Under the pieces are notes generated by a model that was not told the origin of the DNA, made no database searches, and was given only the letters and a program-made list of their open reading frames with translations. The translations under genes were made by a program, and so were the position numbers. Shown here one piece after another: positions 44,807-56,487 of a stretch of DNA of 64,000 bases. The stretch's first letter is position 1. The number at the start of each line of letters is the position of its first letter. The stretch is taken from the NCBI GenBank assembly GCA_947044405.1, contig CAMRHE010000322.1:1736001-1800000 (forward strand). The letters are read 5' to 3'. Origin of the DNA: Leptodactylus fallax. Taxonomy: Eukaryota > Chordata > Amphibia > Anura > Leptodactylidae.

Positions 44807-45355
44807 GAATTAAAAATATCATCCTGAACCATCCTTTTTTTAAATGTACGATTCTATGTCTTGGAATCTTTTGGGTATATTAAAATAGGTAAAATGAAGA
44901 TGGCTGACAATCATAGGAATGACAGCGATATTATCATTCCACCTCATGCGGTACAAATATCAAGACACCAGAAAATAAATGAATATTACAGCACTAGTGT
45001 TATACATAAAACTTAGAAAATAAGTCTAAAACCTGGTCCATAATGAAACCAGTACCTGAAGCACTAAATCGGCAATGTATAGTACAGAAGAATCAATGCC
45101 CTCAAACAAGCTGTGACCATCCCATCAGTAAAGTCAGCAATAACACTGTTGTAACCAGCCATCAACAGTTTACTATACATTTGTCATGAAATGAAATAAA
45201 AGTATAAAAAGGTGGATCTTGCCAAGTGCAGATCCAACAATTCTCATGTAAGCAGTGGGAGATGGAGACAAGGTCCATCCAGGCACTTGTTAATCTTTAC
45301 CTATATTGCCCTAGCGAAGACTCATGTTAGCCCCCAAATAACTCCTGTCCTTGTA
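44807..45355. other. No gene recognised
   Basis: Nothing supported; AT-rich with no element ends. Confidence 0.45.
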
Positions 45356-45758
45356 CGCAACTCACTACTATTTGTAAGGCAGCTGACTTCCTAGCAGATG
45401 CAGTTAGTCTCTGCCCACTTCCTTACCTTCGCTAATTCTGCTAGGCGAGCTATTTGGCTATAGAGCTTTGGTGGTGTGGCCTCTAAGTCCTGGTTTTGTA
45501 ATCTCCCATGTGTTTGGGAGTCCTTCTTTAGTCCTACCCTAGATGACATCCAAGCTAAAGCAAATAAAAAGGGGTTTCCTACACCTCTTATTCACATACC
45601 TGCAAGTCCTTTCACGCCTTTGGAAAGTTTTAGCATGTAACAGAAACCAGGGTAGTAGATCGTTGGATTCCAGTAGGAAACAGTGTTTCTCTTTACCAGT
45701 TCCTCCTGCAACCAAGATTAAAAAAAAATAAAAAATCTGGTAAACAATAACTCTATAG

Positions 45759-45808
<50 letters not shown>

Positions 45809-46565
45809 AACTGAAGTAATTCCTACCTGCCTCTTTCAATATCTGAGCCAGCCATTGCCTTTTGGGAGCTATAAAGAATGGACTGAAACTGTAATTCTCT
45901 TCCATCCCTCATCGAGATTTAAGGTCACCAAGAACCCAGTCCTCTGTCCTATCCATATCTGCCCTAGAACTTGAGGTTCAGGCTCTATTAGACAAGCAGG
46001 TTTTGGTGGCTTTTGTGGTTTCTACTCTCTTCTTATCTTGTAAAAGCCTGAGAGGACAATTATAAACCTGAGAATTCTAAATCTGCTCTTTCAAAAAATT
46101 TTAAATGAAAATCATAATAGAAGTGGAATTGTTAATATTCCGATGCTGGATGGCGGTAATATAAGGTTGTCTATTACCATATTCCAATCTTTTTCAGGGC
46201 ATGAGAAGTATTTAAGAGTTTCAGTAGATGCAAGGGGTTCTATTCTTCATTTCCATTATCCAGTATTATGGCCCGGAGGGTCTTCTTCAAGTTAATAGCG
46301 GAAATGGGAGCCCAGATCAGAGAAAAGGATATCATTTTTATGCCTTACTTGATGATTTTCTGATTGTAGCCAGGACAGAGAGAGCTTGTACAAAGTGTGT
46401 CAGTAAAGTTCTGGATATTCTGTCCCAACTGGGCTGAATTGTAAATTTAAAAAAAGTACAGGCTGAATCCCACCAGATGAGACTTTTATAGGGATTAATT
46501 TAGATTCTACTCCATAGATGTGTCTCCTACTAGAGGAGAAGATCTTAAACGTTCAATCCTCAGTA
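45356..46565 (+). pseudogene. DIRS-D: gag-like and RT fragments of a fourth DIRS element
   Basis: Gag-like text AADFLADAVSL at about 45376-45410 and NSARRAIWLYRALVVWPL at about 45440-45480 parallels DIRS-A (LAADFLAEASL ... TRRPLWLK). From 46190, RT text KYLRVSVDARGSI, then MGAQ-type and YLDDFLIVARTERACTKCV pieces in shifted frames, LDILSQLG and FIGINLDST, follows DIRS RT order. Many stops. A (GT)n tract sits at 45758-45798. No terminal repeats seen. It ends exactly where the inverted modular repeat starts. Confidence 0.7.
45758..45809. repeat. (GT)n/(GA)n microsatellite
   Basis: About 20 GT units followed by a short GA run, inside DIRS-D. Confidence 0.97.
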
Positions 46566-46858
46566 AAGTCATTAAGCCCCTTTAGGACCAGGTCTATTTT
46601 GGCCTTAAGGATCCATTTTTCAAATATGACATGAGTCACTTTCATGTGCTTTTACCCATCCAAGTGATTTTGAGTTTTGTTTTTTTGTGACACTTTGTGC
46701 TTTATGTTGGTGGTAAAACTTGTTCAATAGGCTTTGCATTTATTTATTAAAATATGAAAACTTTACTGAAAATTTAGTTAGATTAGCCAGTTTCGCTACT
46801 TATAAGATTGTCATACCACACAAATATGTTAATAGTTAATATTTTACCACATGTTTAC

Positions 46859-47364
46859 TTAAAGGGGTATTCCCATGAACATAATCATATCTATATTTAT
46901 AGATAATTAAAAGTTAAACTTTTTTGCAAATATAAGTAGTTAAAAATTCTGCAGAGTTTTAAAGATTTTCTCTATTCATCTTAGTGGTGACAGTCTGTTG
47001 TCTTGATCGGTTGCCAATGGATACGACCACGAGTGCAGAAACTTTCTATGATCTGGGAGTAGTCAAGAATCCAGCCATGATTTCCTTATTGCAGCTGGGT
47101 TATCAGGCAGGGACACTACATGTATCAGAAGATAACCCGGACACAATAAGCAAATCATAGCTGATTTCCTTACCTTAGAAAGGTCCTGCATTCATGGTCG
47201 TATCCACTGGCAACCGATCAAGACAACAACTTTTGACCACAAGATATTTAGAGGAAATCTTTAAAACTCTGCAAAATGTTTAATTACTTATATTTGCAAA
47301 AATGTTCAACTTTTAATTATCTACAAACTTAAAAATGGTTATGGTCGTGGGAATACCCCTTTAA
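46859..47364. mobile_element. TTAA-flanked MITE (TTAAAGGGGTATTCCCA type)
   Basis: TTAAAGGGGTATTCCCATG and CGTGGGAATACCCCTTTAA are inverted ends, with TTAA at 46859-46862 and 47361-47364. The arms continue about 190 bases (taattaaaagtt, tttgcaaatataagta, tgatcggttgcca, ggatacgaccac and their mirrors). No coding capacity. piggyBac-type target preference is inferred. Confidence 0.9.
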
Positions 47365-47569
47365 TGCTAGCATTATTTTTTGAATGCTCTTTTAGTTTTG
47401 TGGGACGTTAAAATGCTTATAAGTTTAGTGGTTTTAAATTTTCAAGAAAATGTCAAAATTCTATATTTTAAAGACCAAGTCAGCTCTGAAGTGACTTTGA
47501 GGGACCCATATAATAGAAACCCCACAAAATGACCAAATTTTAGAAACTTCACCCCTCAAATTATTTAAA

Positions 47570-47740
47570 AATGGGTTTTTTATACTCACTGAAAAATCCT
47601 TTTCTCGTTGTATTCACTGGGGGACACAGCACCATGGGTATAGACCTGGTCACTAGGAGACAGACACTAGGGAAATGAAAGCTGTTGGCTCCGCCTCCAG
47701 GCTATACCCTGCCACAGCCTGTGCATGAATTCAGTTTGTA
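47570..47740 (+). repeat. DIRS-C left terminal repeat
   Basis: Inverted match to 53090-53158 joined to 56027-56085. It includes tattcactgggggacacagc. The outer tactcactgaaaaatccttt is matched only by the internal region. Confidence 0.85.
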
Positions 47741-47849
47741 CCATAGCAGTAGGAGAGAGGCACAAAGGAACATGGAACCAACAATGCCTGAACCTGAAAA
47801 GGAACCAACACAGCTCAGGCAGGAACACCACTGAAAAACAAGGGTGGGA

Positions 47850-47950
47850 TCTGTGTCTCCCAGTGAATACAACGAGAAGGATTTTTCGGTGAGTACAAAA
47901 ATCTCATTTTCTCACTTATTTCACTGGGGGACACAGCACCATGGGATGTC
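47850..47950. repeat. DIRS-C internal complementary region
   Basis: cagtgaatacaacgagaagg and atttttcggtgagta complement the outer left end. The adjoining cttatttcactgggggacac then agcaccatggg complements the outer right end (56050-56085). Diagnostic of DIRS elements. Confidence 0.88.
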
Positions 47951-48921
47951 CTAAAGCAGTCCCAGAGGGTGGGAATAACACGGCCATGCAAACCCTTAAC
48001 GCTCAGCCGCTTCTAGAAACTTACAACCCAAACTGGCATTGGCAGAGGCCACAGAATGGATCTGGTGAAACTTAGAGAAAGAGGATGGAGGCCCAGTGGA
48101 ATACTTGCAGACCTGGGAAGCAGAAGCCTGATGCCGGAGGCTCAGGGAGCTCCAACAGCTCTAGAGGAGAGAGCCGTCACACGGAAAGGCAGAACCCTAC
48201 CCTTAAACCGATAGGTTTCCCTAATCTCAGATTAAAGCCATCAGAAGATGGGAGCTCTGGAAGCAGGCAGGCCCTTGCAAGGGCACTCGGAGAACGAGCA
48301 AAGCGTCCGAACAAAAGAAAAGATTCGTGAGGGACAATATAGACGCAAATCGCCGGGCAACAACTGGACAGGGAAGAGCAAGCACTCACATGGATGCCTG
48401 GGGACTGAGCAGAAAGAGGGCGAGATTAAGTCCTCGTTGTGGAAGGAGGAAAAACCACCCTAAGAAAAAGAATACTCTGGTAGATGGAGGAAAACCGTAT
48501 CCTTGTGGAGGACCAGAAAGGGAGGCTGCTGAAAAAGGGCAGCCAATTCGGGACCCCTGCGGATGGAGGTAATGGCCACCAGGAACTCGATCTACCAGAA
48601 CAGAAGACAAGCATATATCTAAGGCTCGAGGGGGGACCCTGAAGCACCTTTTAAAGATGAGGTTAAGATCCCACGGATCCTAGAAATTCAAAGGAGCACA
48701 GAGTGGCACTCCTGTAGGAAAGTCTTTAAAGGGAAAAAGACTAAGACCTTGATCCAGACCAGACTGGGGAAGATCCCATGGGAATCGTTACTCTCCCAAC
48801 GGTGGACGTAAGCCTTCCACGTTAGATGGCAGATCTAAGCTATCTGGAATTTCTGGGCCTTGAGTATGGTAGGATAACAAACTCTGAAAAAAAAACATGA
48901 CTCCTCAAACCTCAGCTGCGT

Positions 48922-49143
48922 TCACGGAGTGGCTGTTGAATCCGAGTCAAGGTGGAACAGCGGTCCTTGAGACAGAAGGTCGACCAGCAGAGGAAGAGGC
49001 CAGGAGCATCCGCCAACAGGAACATGAGATTCACATACCAGACCTCGCAGGGCCAATCTGGTGCCACCAGGATAGCTTGTCCCCCTTGGTCTTGAGATTC
49101 TGGGGGACCCGAGGGAGAAGAGGAAGTGAAAAACCGAAATCAC
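48922..49143 (-). pseudogene. DIRS-C RNase H-recombinase linker and decayed recombinase
   Basis: The minus-strand frame has LVDLLSQGPLFHLDSDS, a phrase typical of the segment after RNase H in vertebrate DIRS proteins. Leftward, 48000-48900 should hold the tyrosine recombinase, but frames are short and I could not place catalytic residues. Confidence 0.5.
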
Positions 49144-49236
49144 GAGAGTGTCAGCGGTGATGGCTCAATGATCCAGAGACCTGGCAATTTAGCCGGGGAC
49201 CTTGTTCCGGCGGAGGCAAAAAAAGGTCGACGTCTA

Positions 49237-50470
49237 TCACGCCACAGCGGGAGCACAGTTGAAGGAAGATCTGCTGATAAAGCGACCCTTGCCCGGAGCA
49301 ATATTTTCTCGACTCAAGTAGTCTGCCACCCAGTGGTCCACACCAGAAAAAGGTTGACCACCGAATGAGCTGGAACGTGGCGCTAAACCTAAGGAAGAGA
49401 TTGTGAGGCTTCTACTAAGGCTGCACGGCTCCTGGTGCCCCACTGAGGGTTCAAGTAGGTGACCATGGAGGGAGAGGTCAGTCTGGGCTGTGACCAGATG
49501 TCCTTGGAAAAGAGAGGTCCAAGGAAACAGGGCAAATAAGATGGCCCTGGGTTCCAGCAGGTTGAACCGGAGGGAGGAATTGGCCTTGAACCACAGGCCC
49601 TGAACAGTCAAAGCATAGAGGACTAATCCCCAGCCGGGGAGACTGGCATCCGTGGGAATCCCCAACCAACAGAGGAGAAGAAGGACTTCCCTAGAGAAGT
49701 TCCTGGGGACGAGATATACTAAAGAATCTCTCGCCGAACCAAGGAGGAAAGAGAACCAGGCAGATGAGGCTGTCTGGAGATTTGTCCCAGCAGGCCGGAA
49801 TCGTCAAGTGGAGAGGACAACAGATTCAGTGAATGAAAGGTACAGCCTAGAAGGTCGAGGCCATTGTGTGCAAGACCCACCTGCCGAAATGAAGAGAGCA
49901 AGGAGAGTACCTTCGAAGGTGGGACACATCGGACCTCAAGATTTTGGCCTCTACGAGGAGAATCAAGCCCTGGAGCGTGTAGAGGATCATGTTCCGGATT
50001 CCATGTGCTTGGAGGGCACGAAACATCCTCATTGATGAGCCAGCAGAATCTGCAAAGAAGGACCAAGGTGAGCCACAAGCTGGTCAGATTGTCTGACCTG
50101 GAGGGGCTTCACCAGGAAGGTCATCCAAGTCTGTAAACACGGCAACACCTCTGGCACGGAGGATGGCCATGAGAGATGCCATCACTGAGGAAATAAAAAC
50201 CCCAGAGGGCAGAGGCCAGCCCAAAGGGGAGAGCGACATCTGATAAGGTCAAGGATCCACCGCAAAACGAAGAAACCGCTGACTGTACAGTGCGATGATG
50301 TAGATGGACGAAGAATTCACCCATCTCCAGGGATGCCACCACAGACTGCATAGACTACTGCCGCTGGAGATTGGAGACAGCCTGGATTGTCTGACGTAGG
50401 GAAGGCAAAGAGACTCCAGTGAATGCTGGAGTAGCCTAACGACACCACCTCTTAGGCTCAGGACCCACAC
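49237..50470 (-). pseudogene. DIRS-C reverse transcriptase and RNase H, frameshifted
   Basis: RT pieces: SVVASLEMGEFFVHLHHR and YSQRFLRFAVDP at 50249-50351, VALPFGLASALWGF near 50200, and ARKxFLY-type text (GIRNMILYTLQGLILLVE, where YLDD is lost) at 49930-50030. RNase H pieces: GIPTDASLPGWGLVL (Asp) at about 49620-49665, NLLEPRAILFAL (Glu), AQTDLSLHGHLLE (Asp) and ADYLSRENIAPG (Asp) down to 49237. Order is right for a DIRS pol; frame changes at several points. Confidence 0.8.
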
Positions 50471-50732
50471 GCCCCGCCACTTGAGAGGCTAAAGAGGGGA
50501 AAAAACTTCATGCCGAGGAGGGCTAGGAAGAGGAAGGGCCTGGACAACTTGGTGCAGAACCGCCAGGGAGGCCTGGACTTGAAAGAAGCTTTCTGGAACA
50601 GGAGAACGGCTGACACATAGGACGCCTCTGAGGGAGGAAGAATCTATTCCCCCGTGGCCTCAGGGATAAGCTTCTCAACGCTTTTAACAAAAATTTGGCC
50701 CAGGTCGACCTGGAAAGGGAGAAGGGCTGAGT

Positions 50733-52370
50733 TCACCTTCTTGGAGGCGGACTCAGTATTCCAGAACGAATCCAGTTGGTATGGTGGATAGCCACTGCGT
50801 TGGTGGCCGCCTTGGCAGATTTGGGAGGCATCGCCAGGTATTTGGAAGCGTTCAGGATCTCAGAGACAAGCAGCTGGAAGTCCTGGAGGGAATCTGCATC
50901 AGGGAGGTTTGACTGAAGCTGTTTGGCCCAGGAAAAGCAGGCCTTGCTGACCCAAGAGGCAGCGAAGAAAGGCCTCAGGGAGAAGCCAGCCACTACGAAG
51001 GCCACCCTGGCAAGGGAAGCCACCTTCTTGCAGCAATACAACAGCCAGCATTTAGGACAATGCAACGTATCAGTTCTGCATTGCCAACAGTACAACAGAA
51101 GTGATCCGATCTCTCTCTGAGGGATCATTGAGGTAGGCAGAGTCCGCTGAAGGCAGAATAGAAGCCTTGGAGAGCCTAGCTATCACGGGATCCACTGCGG
51201 GAGGCTCTTAATGATAGGAAGGGACACTTGGGGTGGCTTGCTGAGAAGATGTCAAGACAGGCCGGCTAGCGCTCACTAGTTACTGATATATGAGTACCAC
51301 ATGCTAACCAATTGCACCACTGGAGCAACTTGCTTCCTTTACCTCAGATATTCATCATTGCCAGCCAGGGAGAGCTAGAGACATGTGTCACAGCATAGCC
51401 TGGCAGAACTGCCTGAGCTCACCTTCCACTTGGAGACACACAGGTCAAGGGAAGAGATGTCTGACTTCCTAGTAGAAGACACAGGATGGTCCAGGGAGAA
51501 GCCACTCTGCCCTCAAGATGTGATCAAACACTCAGTGGCAGAAGGAGATGTCCACTTGAGAGGACGGGTCCGGGTCCTCAGAGATCTGTAGGGTATCTCT
51601 ACCACATGGATGAGGTCCCACGTAGCAGCAGATAGAGATGAGCCTAGCTGATGCTCCGTGTCGGAGTCAGAGGCGTCCCCAGGTATGTAGACCGAGCAGG
51701 GGGAGGCAGGGATCTGCCTGTCGGAGTGGAGCTGCGAGCTGAGTCCTTATCTAGGGAGTGCCCAGAGGAAGGGGTGGAGGATCGTGAACTGTAGGAAGAC
51801 TTCCTGGTCCTTTTGAGAGGATGGCTCCTGGAGCTGCGACGGGAACTATGAGGGTGTCCAGGGAGATCCCTAGAAGCCACCGACTGAGCGGTGAACTGGG
51901 AAAGCAGCCATTCCAAGTTTCCAGCACTGACTAGTTAAGTCTGATAAGGACACCATGGCCAAGGTGAGGGAGGCCGCCCAATCCGGGGTTGGATGAACGG
52001 AGAGGGGCCAGGAGGTTCCTGACTGGCTGAAGCGGAAGGCAGAGAGAGCACATGGGCTCAGGCTATCCGCACAGCAACTGTTTTTGATACAGCAGGTGCA
52101 CGTATAAAAACGTGACGGAACCAGGGGGCCGGAGGGTGAGTGACAAAGCAGAGCGGACCCATGGAAATTAGGGGTAACCCAGGGGGTTAGCCTACCAGAT
52201 CGCAAAAGATGGCCGCTCACCAACAGCTGCAGAGAGGGCGACACAGAGAGGACTCTGCAGGTGCAGTGTCTCCCAGGGAGCTGTGAGGAGAGTAAGAGGA
52301 ATCCCCGCTGTCCCAGCAAGCCAAAAAGACAAATAAAAAGTGATTCTGAGGAGAGCAAAGCCCTTCCCAT
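50733..52370 (-). pseudogene. DIRS-C gag-like region, decayed
   Basis: A minus-strand frame at 50733-51128 has LARVAFVVAGFSLRPFFAAS and ISEILNASKYLA-like text, placed where gag lies in DIRS-A/B. Farther right (51644-52370) are Ser/Arg-rich pieces (SSRRSSRSHPLKRTRKSS). No single long frame. Assigned by position and composition. Confidence 0.55.
51289..51326 (-). pseudogene. tRNA-Ile(UAU)-like 5' half
   Basis: On the minus strand gctccagtggtgcaattggt followed by tagcatgtggtactcata closely resembles the 5' half of the vertebrate intron-bearing tRNA-Ile(UAU): acceptor GCTCCAG, D-arm GCGCAATCGGTTAGCGC with two or three changes, and the 5' strand of the anticodon stem. The text beyond is intron-like, and no matching 3' half (anticodon 3' strand, T-arm) is found nearby. 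Probably a retroposed or recombined fragment inside DIRS-C. Confidence 0.5.
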
Positions 52371-53158
52371 GGAAATACAGGCTCAGTAGCTACTGGGCAG
52401 GCTGGATGGCTTGCCAGGACAGCCCCCTGGCCAATGGAAGGCCCCAGGCGGAGTCTGGATGCCAGAAAGCCCGGGAAAGGGGTGGGCTTAGTTCCGGGCC
52501 AGGCCACGGACTTGCATAGAAACACGTCCGGCCGCGCGGCAACATCGGCGACGAGGCGTGGCCGCGAACTCTGGAAGGCCCAACGGAGGCGTGGGAAAGG
52601 TACCAGGGAGCCAGGAAAGGGGTTCCCCGGGGCTGTTTTGTAGGAGTGACCAGAAAGTCCAAAAACGCCCCAGAAAAAAAAAGGGGCTTATTTGCAAAAT
52701 TTAAGGCCCAGCTCTGGGGGTCCTTGTGATTCCCCTCTAAACAAGACCCATGCTATTTTCCCCCCGGCAGAGGCACTGAGAGGCTGAATGGGGCCTGAGG
52801 TGGAGGAGAGGGGCTGAAGTAACTTTCATACTCGCTCACCTGTCTTCTACTCTTCTCATACTCCCCTGACAGGCGTCTTCAGTCGCCGCAGGGTCACCCC
52901 CTCAGTAAGACCTCACACGTGGGAGTGGGGCTGCCGGTACGGTGAGTGGGGACTGGGTGACTGGCGAGGCGCTCTTTTGCAGAGTGCTGCACCCGCAGGG
53001 GGTACGACTAGTGGGGCGTACACCCTGACGACCCTCTGCATCTGAGAGAAAAGTTTGTGTCTTCCTCTTATGCACACTAGGTTCAAACTGAATTCATGCA
53101 CAATTCTGTGGCAGGTTATAGTCTGGAGGCGGAGCCAACAGCTTTCATTTCCCTAGTG

Positions 53159-56021
53159 CCAGGAAGTACCAGAGCGCAATCTGAAATGTTTTTACACAAA
53201 TGCGCAAAGCTTGGGAAATAAACAGGGAGAATTAGAACTGATAATACAGAAGGAAAAATATGATGTCATTGGTATTACAGAAACTTGGTGGAACGATAAG
53301 CATGATTGGAATATACAGATGGAAGGATACAACTTATTCAAAAAAAATAGAACTAATAAAAGAGGGGGAGGAGTTGCATTGTATATGTTAAAAAAAGATC
53401 ACATTTCCACGGAAATCACAGTTTTACAAAATGATAACTTATTGGAAAATATTTGGGTAACAATTCAGGGGAAAAACAATGATAAGGACATCATAATAGG
53501 GGTTTATTATAGACCACCAGGACAGACAGAAGACAGGGATGAGATTTTTCACAGCAAATGACCACGCTTTCGAAGAAATTTGAAATTGTTATCATGGGAG
53601 ACTTTAATTACCCAGATATTCATTGGGAAACTCACACAGCTACGAGCAAAGGCTCTATCAAATTTTTATCCTCTCTAGCAGACAACTTCATTGCCCAGTT
53701 AGTAGAAAAAAACACGAGAGGAACATCCATTCTGGACCTAGTTTTAACTAATAAGGAGGACATGGTTAAGGAATTAAGGGTAGCAGGGACATTGGGATTC
53801 AGCGACCATGCTATACTCGAGTTTGGGGTTGTAAGAAGAAGAAGACCTGAGAAGACAAAGATTAGAAGGCTCAATTTTAGTAGGGCAGATTTTAGGGGCC
53901 TAAAGGTAAGGGTTAGTAGAATTCCATGGCGAAAATTACTTAAGCACAAAAATGCACATGAGGGGTGGGAAATTTTCCGTAGGGAAATCATTAATGCACA
54001 GGAACTAACAATACCTAGAAGCAAGAAAAATGGGAATCACCTAAAAACTCCAGGATGGATGACCAAAAAATTACATAACCTACTAAAAAAGAAAAAGGAA
54101 ACTTACAACAAGTGGAAGATGGGAGCTATATCTAAGGGAGAGTATACAGCAGTTTGCAGACTCTGCAAGATAAGCATTAAAAAAGCCAAGGCTGAATACG
54201 AATTGAAGCTTGCAAAAGAAGTTAAGAGTAATGTAAAAGGTTTTTGGGGATATGTTAAGAGCAAAAGAAAAGTGAAGGAAACCATTGGAGTCCTGAAGAA
54301 CGAAAAGGGTGAAAAAGTTAACATGGTGGATCAGCAGGTGGAGTTACTGAATTCATATTTTGTATCCGTCTTCTCCCAAGAAATGGATGGAAATATCAAC
54401 ATTAATGGTGATAGTGATGAGGGGAAAGAGGACTCCAAGCTGATTATAAGCGAAGGTTTGGTAAGAGAACATTTAGCAAAGATTAAGGAAACCAAGTCCC
54501 CAGGACCGGATGATTTACACCCTAGAGTTTTAAAAGAATTAGCAGAGGAAATAACAGAACCCCTTGCAATAATCTTTAATAAGTCATGGGAAACAGGAGT
54601 GGTCCCTCTAGATTGGAAAAGGGCAAATGTGGTCCCCATCTACAAAAAGGGGAATAGGGACGACCCAGGAAATTATACGCCGGTAAGTCTGACCTCGATA
54701 GTAGGAAAAATCTTTGAACAAATTGTTAAAGAACATGTAATTAGGTACCTGGATGGTAAGGCTTTAATTAATCAGAGCCAGCACGGCTTTATGCCTAATA
54801 AATCTTGTCAGACTAATCTTATTTCCTTCTATAATAAAGTCACTGAATGGTTGGACCAGGGAAATGCAGTGGACATAGTATATCTTGACTTTAGTAAGGC
54901 CTTTGATAAAGTATCACATAACTTTCTTATTGAAAAAATGATCAAGTATGGCTTTGATAAAATATCAGTGAGGTGAGTTCACAATTGGCTTAATGATCGG
55001 GCACAACGAGTAATTCTAAATGGCTATACATCAAACTGGAAGAAAGTAAAAAGCGGGGTGCCGCAGGGCTCTGTCCTGGGCCCAGTACTTTTTAATATTT
55101 TTATAAATGATCTGGATGATGGGGTTAATGGGGAACTAATAAAATTTGCAGATGATACAAAGCTAGGAGGAATGGCCAACACTAGAGAGGAGAGAGAATG
55201 CATCCAAAAGGACTTGGACACACTGGAACAATGGGCTGAGGTGAACAAAATGGTATTCAACAGGGACAAATGCAAAGTTCTACATCTGGGTAACAGAAAT
55301 GCAAGAAGCATATATAGTATGGGAGGAATAGTACTAAGTGAGAGTACAGGGGAAAAGGATCTGGGCATAATAATAGATCGCAAATTCAACATGAGTCAAC
55401 AGTGCGGTGCGGTGGCTAAAAAGGCTAATAAAACTCTAGGATGTATCAAGACGAGCATTGAAGCTAGATCAAGAGAGGTAATTATTCCGCTGTACTCTGC
55501 CCTGGTCAGACCCCACCTGGAATACTGTGTACAGTTCTGGGCTCCCCAGTTTAAGAAAGACATCGATTTATTGGAGCAGGTCCAGAGAAGAGCAACCAAA
55601 ATGGTGGAAGGTCTACAAACCATGTCCTACGAGGAGAGGCTAAAAGAATTGGGACTGCTTAGTTTGCAGAAGAGAAGGCTAAGGGGAGACTTAATAGCGG
55701 TATTTAAATATCTGAAAGGTTGTCACAGTGCAGAGGGATCTACCCTATTCTCATTAGCAGAAGGAAGCACGAGAAGTAATGGAATGAAACTAAGGGGAAG
55801 GAGATTCATATTAGACATTAGGAAAAACTTTCTAACAGTAAGGGTAGTGAGAGAGTGGAATAGGCTGCCACGGGAGGTGGTGAGTTCTCCATCAATTGAA
55901 ATCTTCAAGCAGAAACTGGATAGGTATATAGCTGGGATGTTTTAGGAATTCCTGCTTTGCAGGGGGTTGGACTCGATGGCCCTTGATGTCCCTTCCAACT
56001 CAAACAAACAAAGAACAAAGG
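53159..56021 (+). mobile_element. CR1-type LINE, 5'-truncated, inside the DIRS-C terminal repeat
   Basis: ORF2 begins within the endonuclease domain and is followed by RT. The 3' end reads ttggactcgatggcccttga then cccttccaactcaaac, the conserved CR1 tail, with an aaacaaacaaag repeat in place of poly-A. TAGTG flanks both sides (53154-53158 and 56022-56026) as a 5-bp target duplication. The other DIRS-C terminal repeat shows the unbroken site. About 2.86 kb of a usual 4-5 kb, lacking ORF1. Confidence 0.95.
53163..55945 (+). pseudogene. CR1 ORF2: endonuclease-reverse transcriptase, two lesions
   Basis: Endonuclease text: CFYTNAQSLGNKQGELEL, VIGITETWWNDKHDW, IMGDFNYPDIHW and GFSDHAILEF (the ET, GDFN and SDH motifs). 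RT text: SPGPDDLHPRVLKELAEE, VVPIYKKGNRDDPGNYTP, YLDFSKAFDKVSH, SGVPQGSVLGPVLF and FADDTKLGG (catalytic FADD near 55145-55156). C-terminal part ends EWNRLPREVVSSPS..FKQKLDRYIAGMF. Lesions: one frameshift near 53555-53560 and TGA at 54974-54976, where the family has Trp before VHNWL. Apart from the 5' truncation it is well preserved, so it inserted fairly recently. It nicks target DNA and primes reverse transcription there. Confidence 0.93.
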
Positions 56022-56227
56022 TAGTGTCTGTCTCCTAGTGACCAGGTCTATACCCATGGTGCTGTGTCCCCCAGTGAAATAAGCGAGAAACAGTATTTTG
56101 GAACTTGTAAACTCTTTAGGAATGAAAATGAAAACAAAATGAAGTTGAAATTTCAACATTCCATATTTTTATTTATTGATTTATTTTTTTGCAGATAATC
56201 CATTTTGATTTATTTTTTCCTGTAACA

Positions 56228-56487
56228 CAGCAAACCTGTGGCTTCATGGTGACTCAGTGGTTAGCACTGTAGCCTTGCAGCGCTGGAGTCCTGGGTTCGA
56301 ATCCTGCTAGGGACAACATCTGCAAGGAGTTTGTATGTTCTCTCCCCGTGTTTGCGTGGGTTTCTTCCAAAGACATATTGATGGGGAATGTAGATTGTGA
56401 GTTGTCAGACAGTGACTGTCAATGTCTGTAAAGCGCTGCGAAATATGATGGGGCTATATAAGTAAGCATTATAAATAAATAAATAAC
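56228..56487 (+). mobile_element. tRNA-derived SINE (V-SINE-like)
   Basis: The head has pol III boxes: A-box-like tggtgactcagtggttagca and B box GGGTTCGAATCC. The body has catctgcaaggagtttgtat, gttctctccccgtgtttgcg and tgggtttcttccaaagacat, a central domain widespread in lower-vertebrate SINEs. The tail has gcgctgcgaaatatgatggg, gctatataag and a taaataaa run. Inserted in the inverted modular repeat. Confidence 0.88.

Larger units (their letters stand above)
47570..56088 (-). mobile_element. DIRS-C: DIRS element on the minus strand, interrupted by CR1
   Basis: The left terminal repeat 47570-47730 (cactgggggacacagcacca, tagacctggtcactaggag, acagacactagggaaatgaa, agctgttggctccgcctcca) faces its inverted copy at 53080-53158 plus 56022-56088. 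The internal complementary region is at 47850-47950. Gag-like, RT and RNase H remnants run on the minus strand. Without the 2.86-kb CR1 it is about 5.65 kb. Inactive through many frameshifts. Confidence 0.88.

Noticed and set aside
48085..50136. Several plus-strand frames in DIRS-C
   Set aside because: The minus strand carries the RT and RNase H motifs; the plus frames are shadows of that coding sequence.
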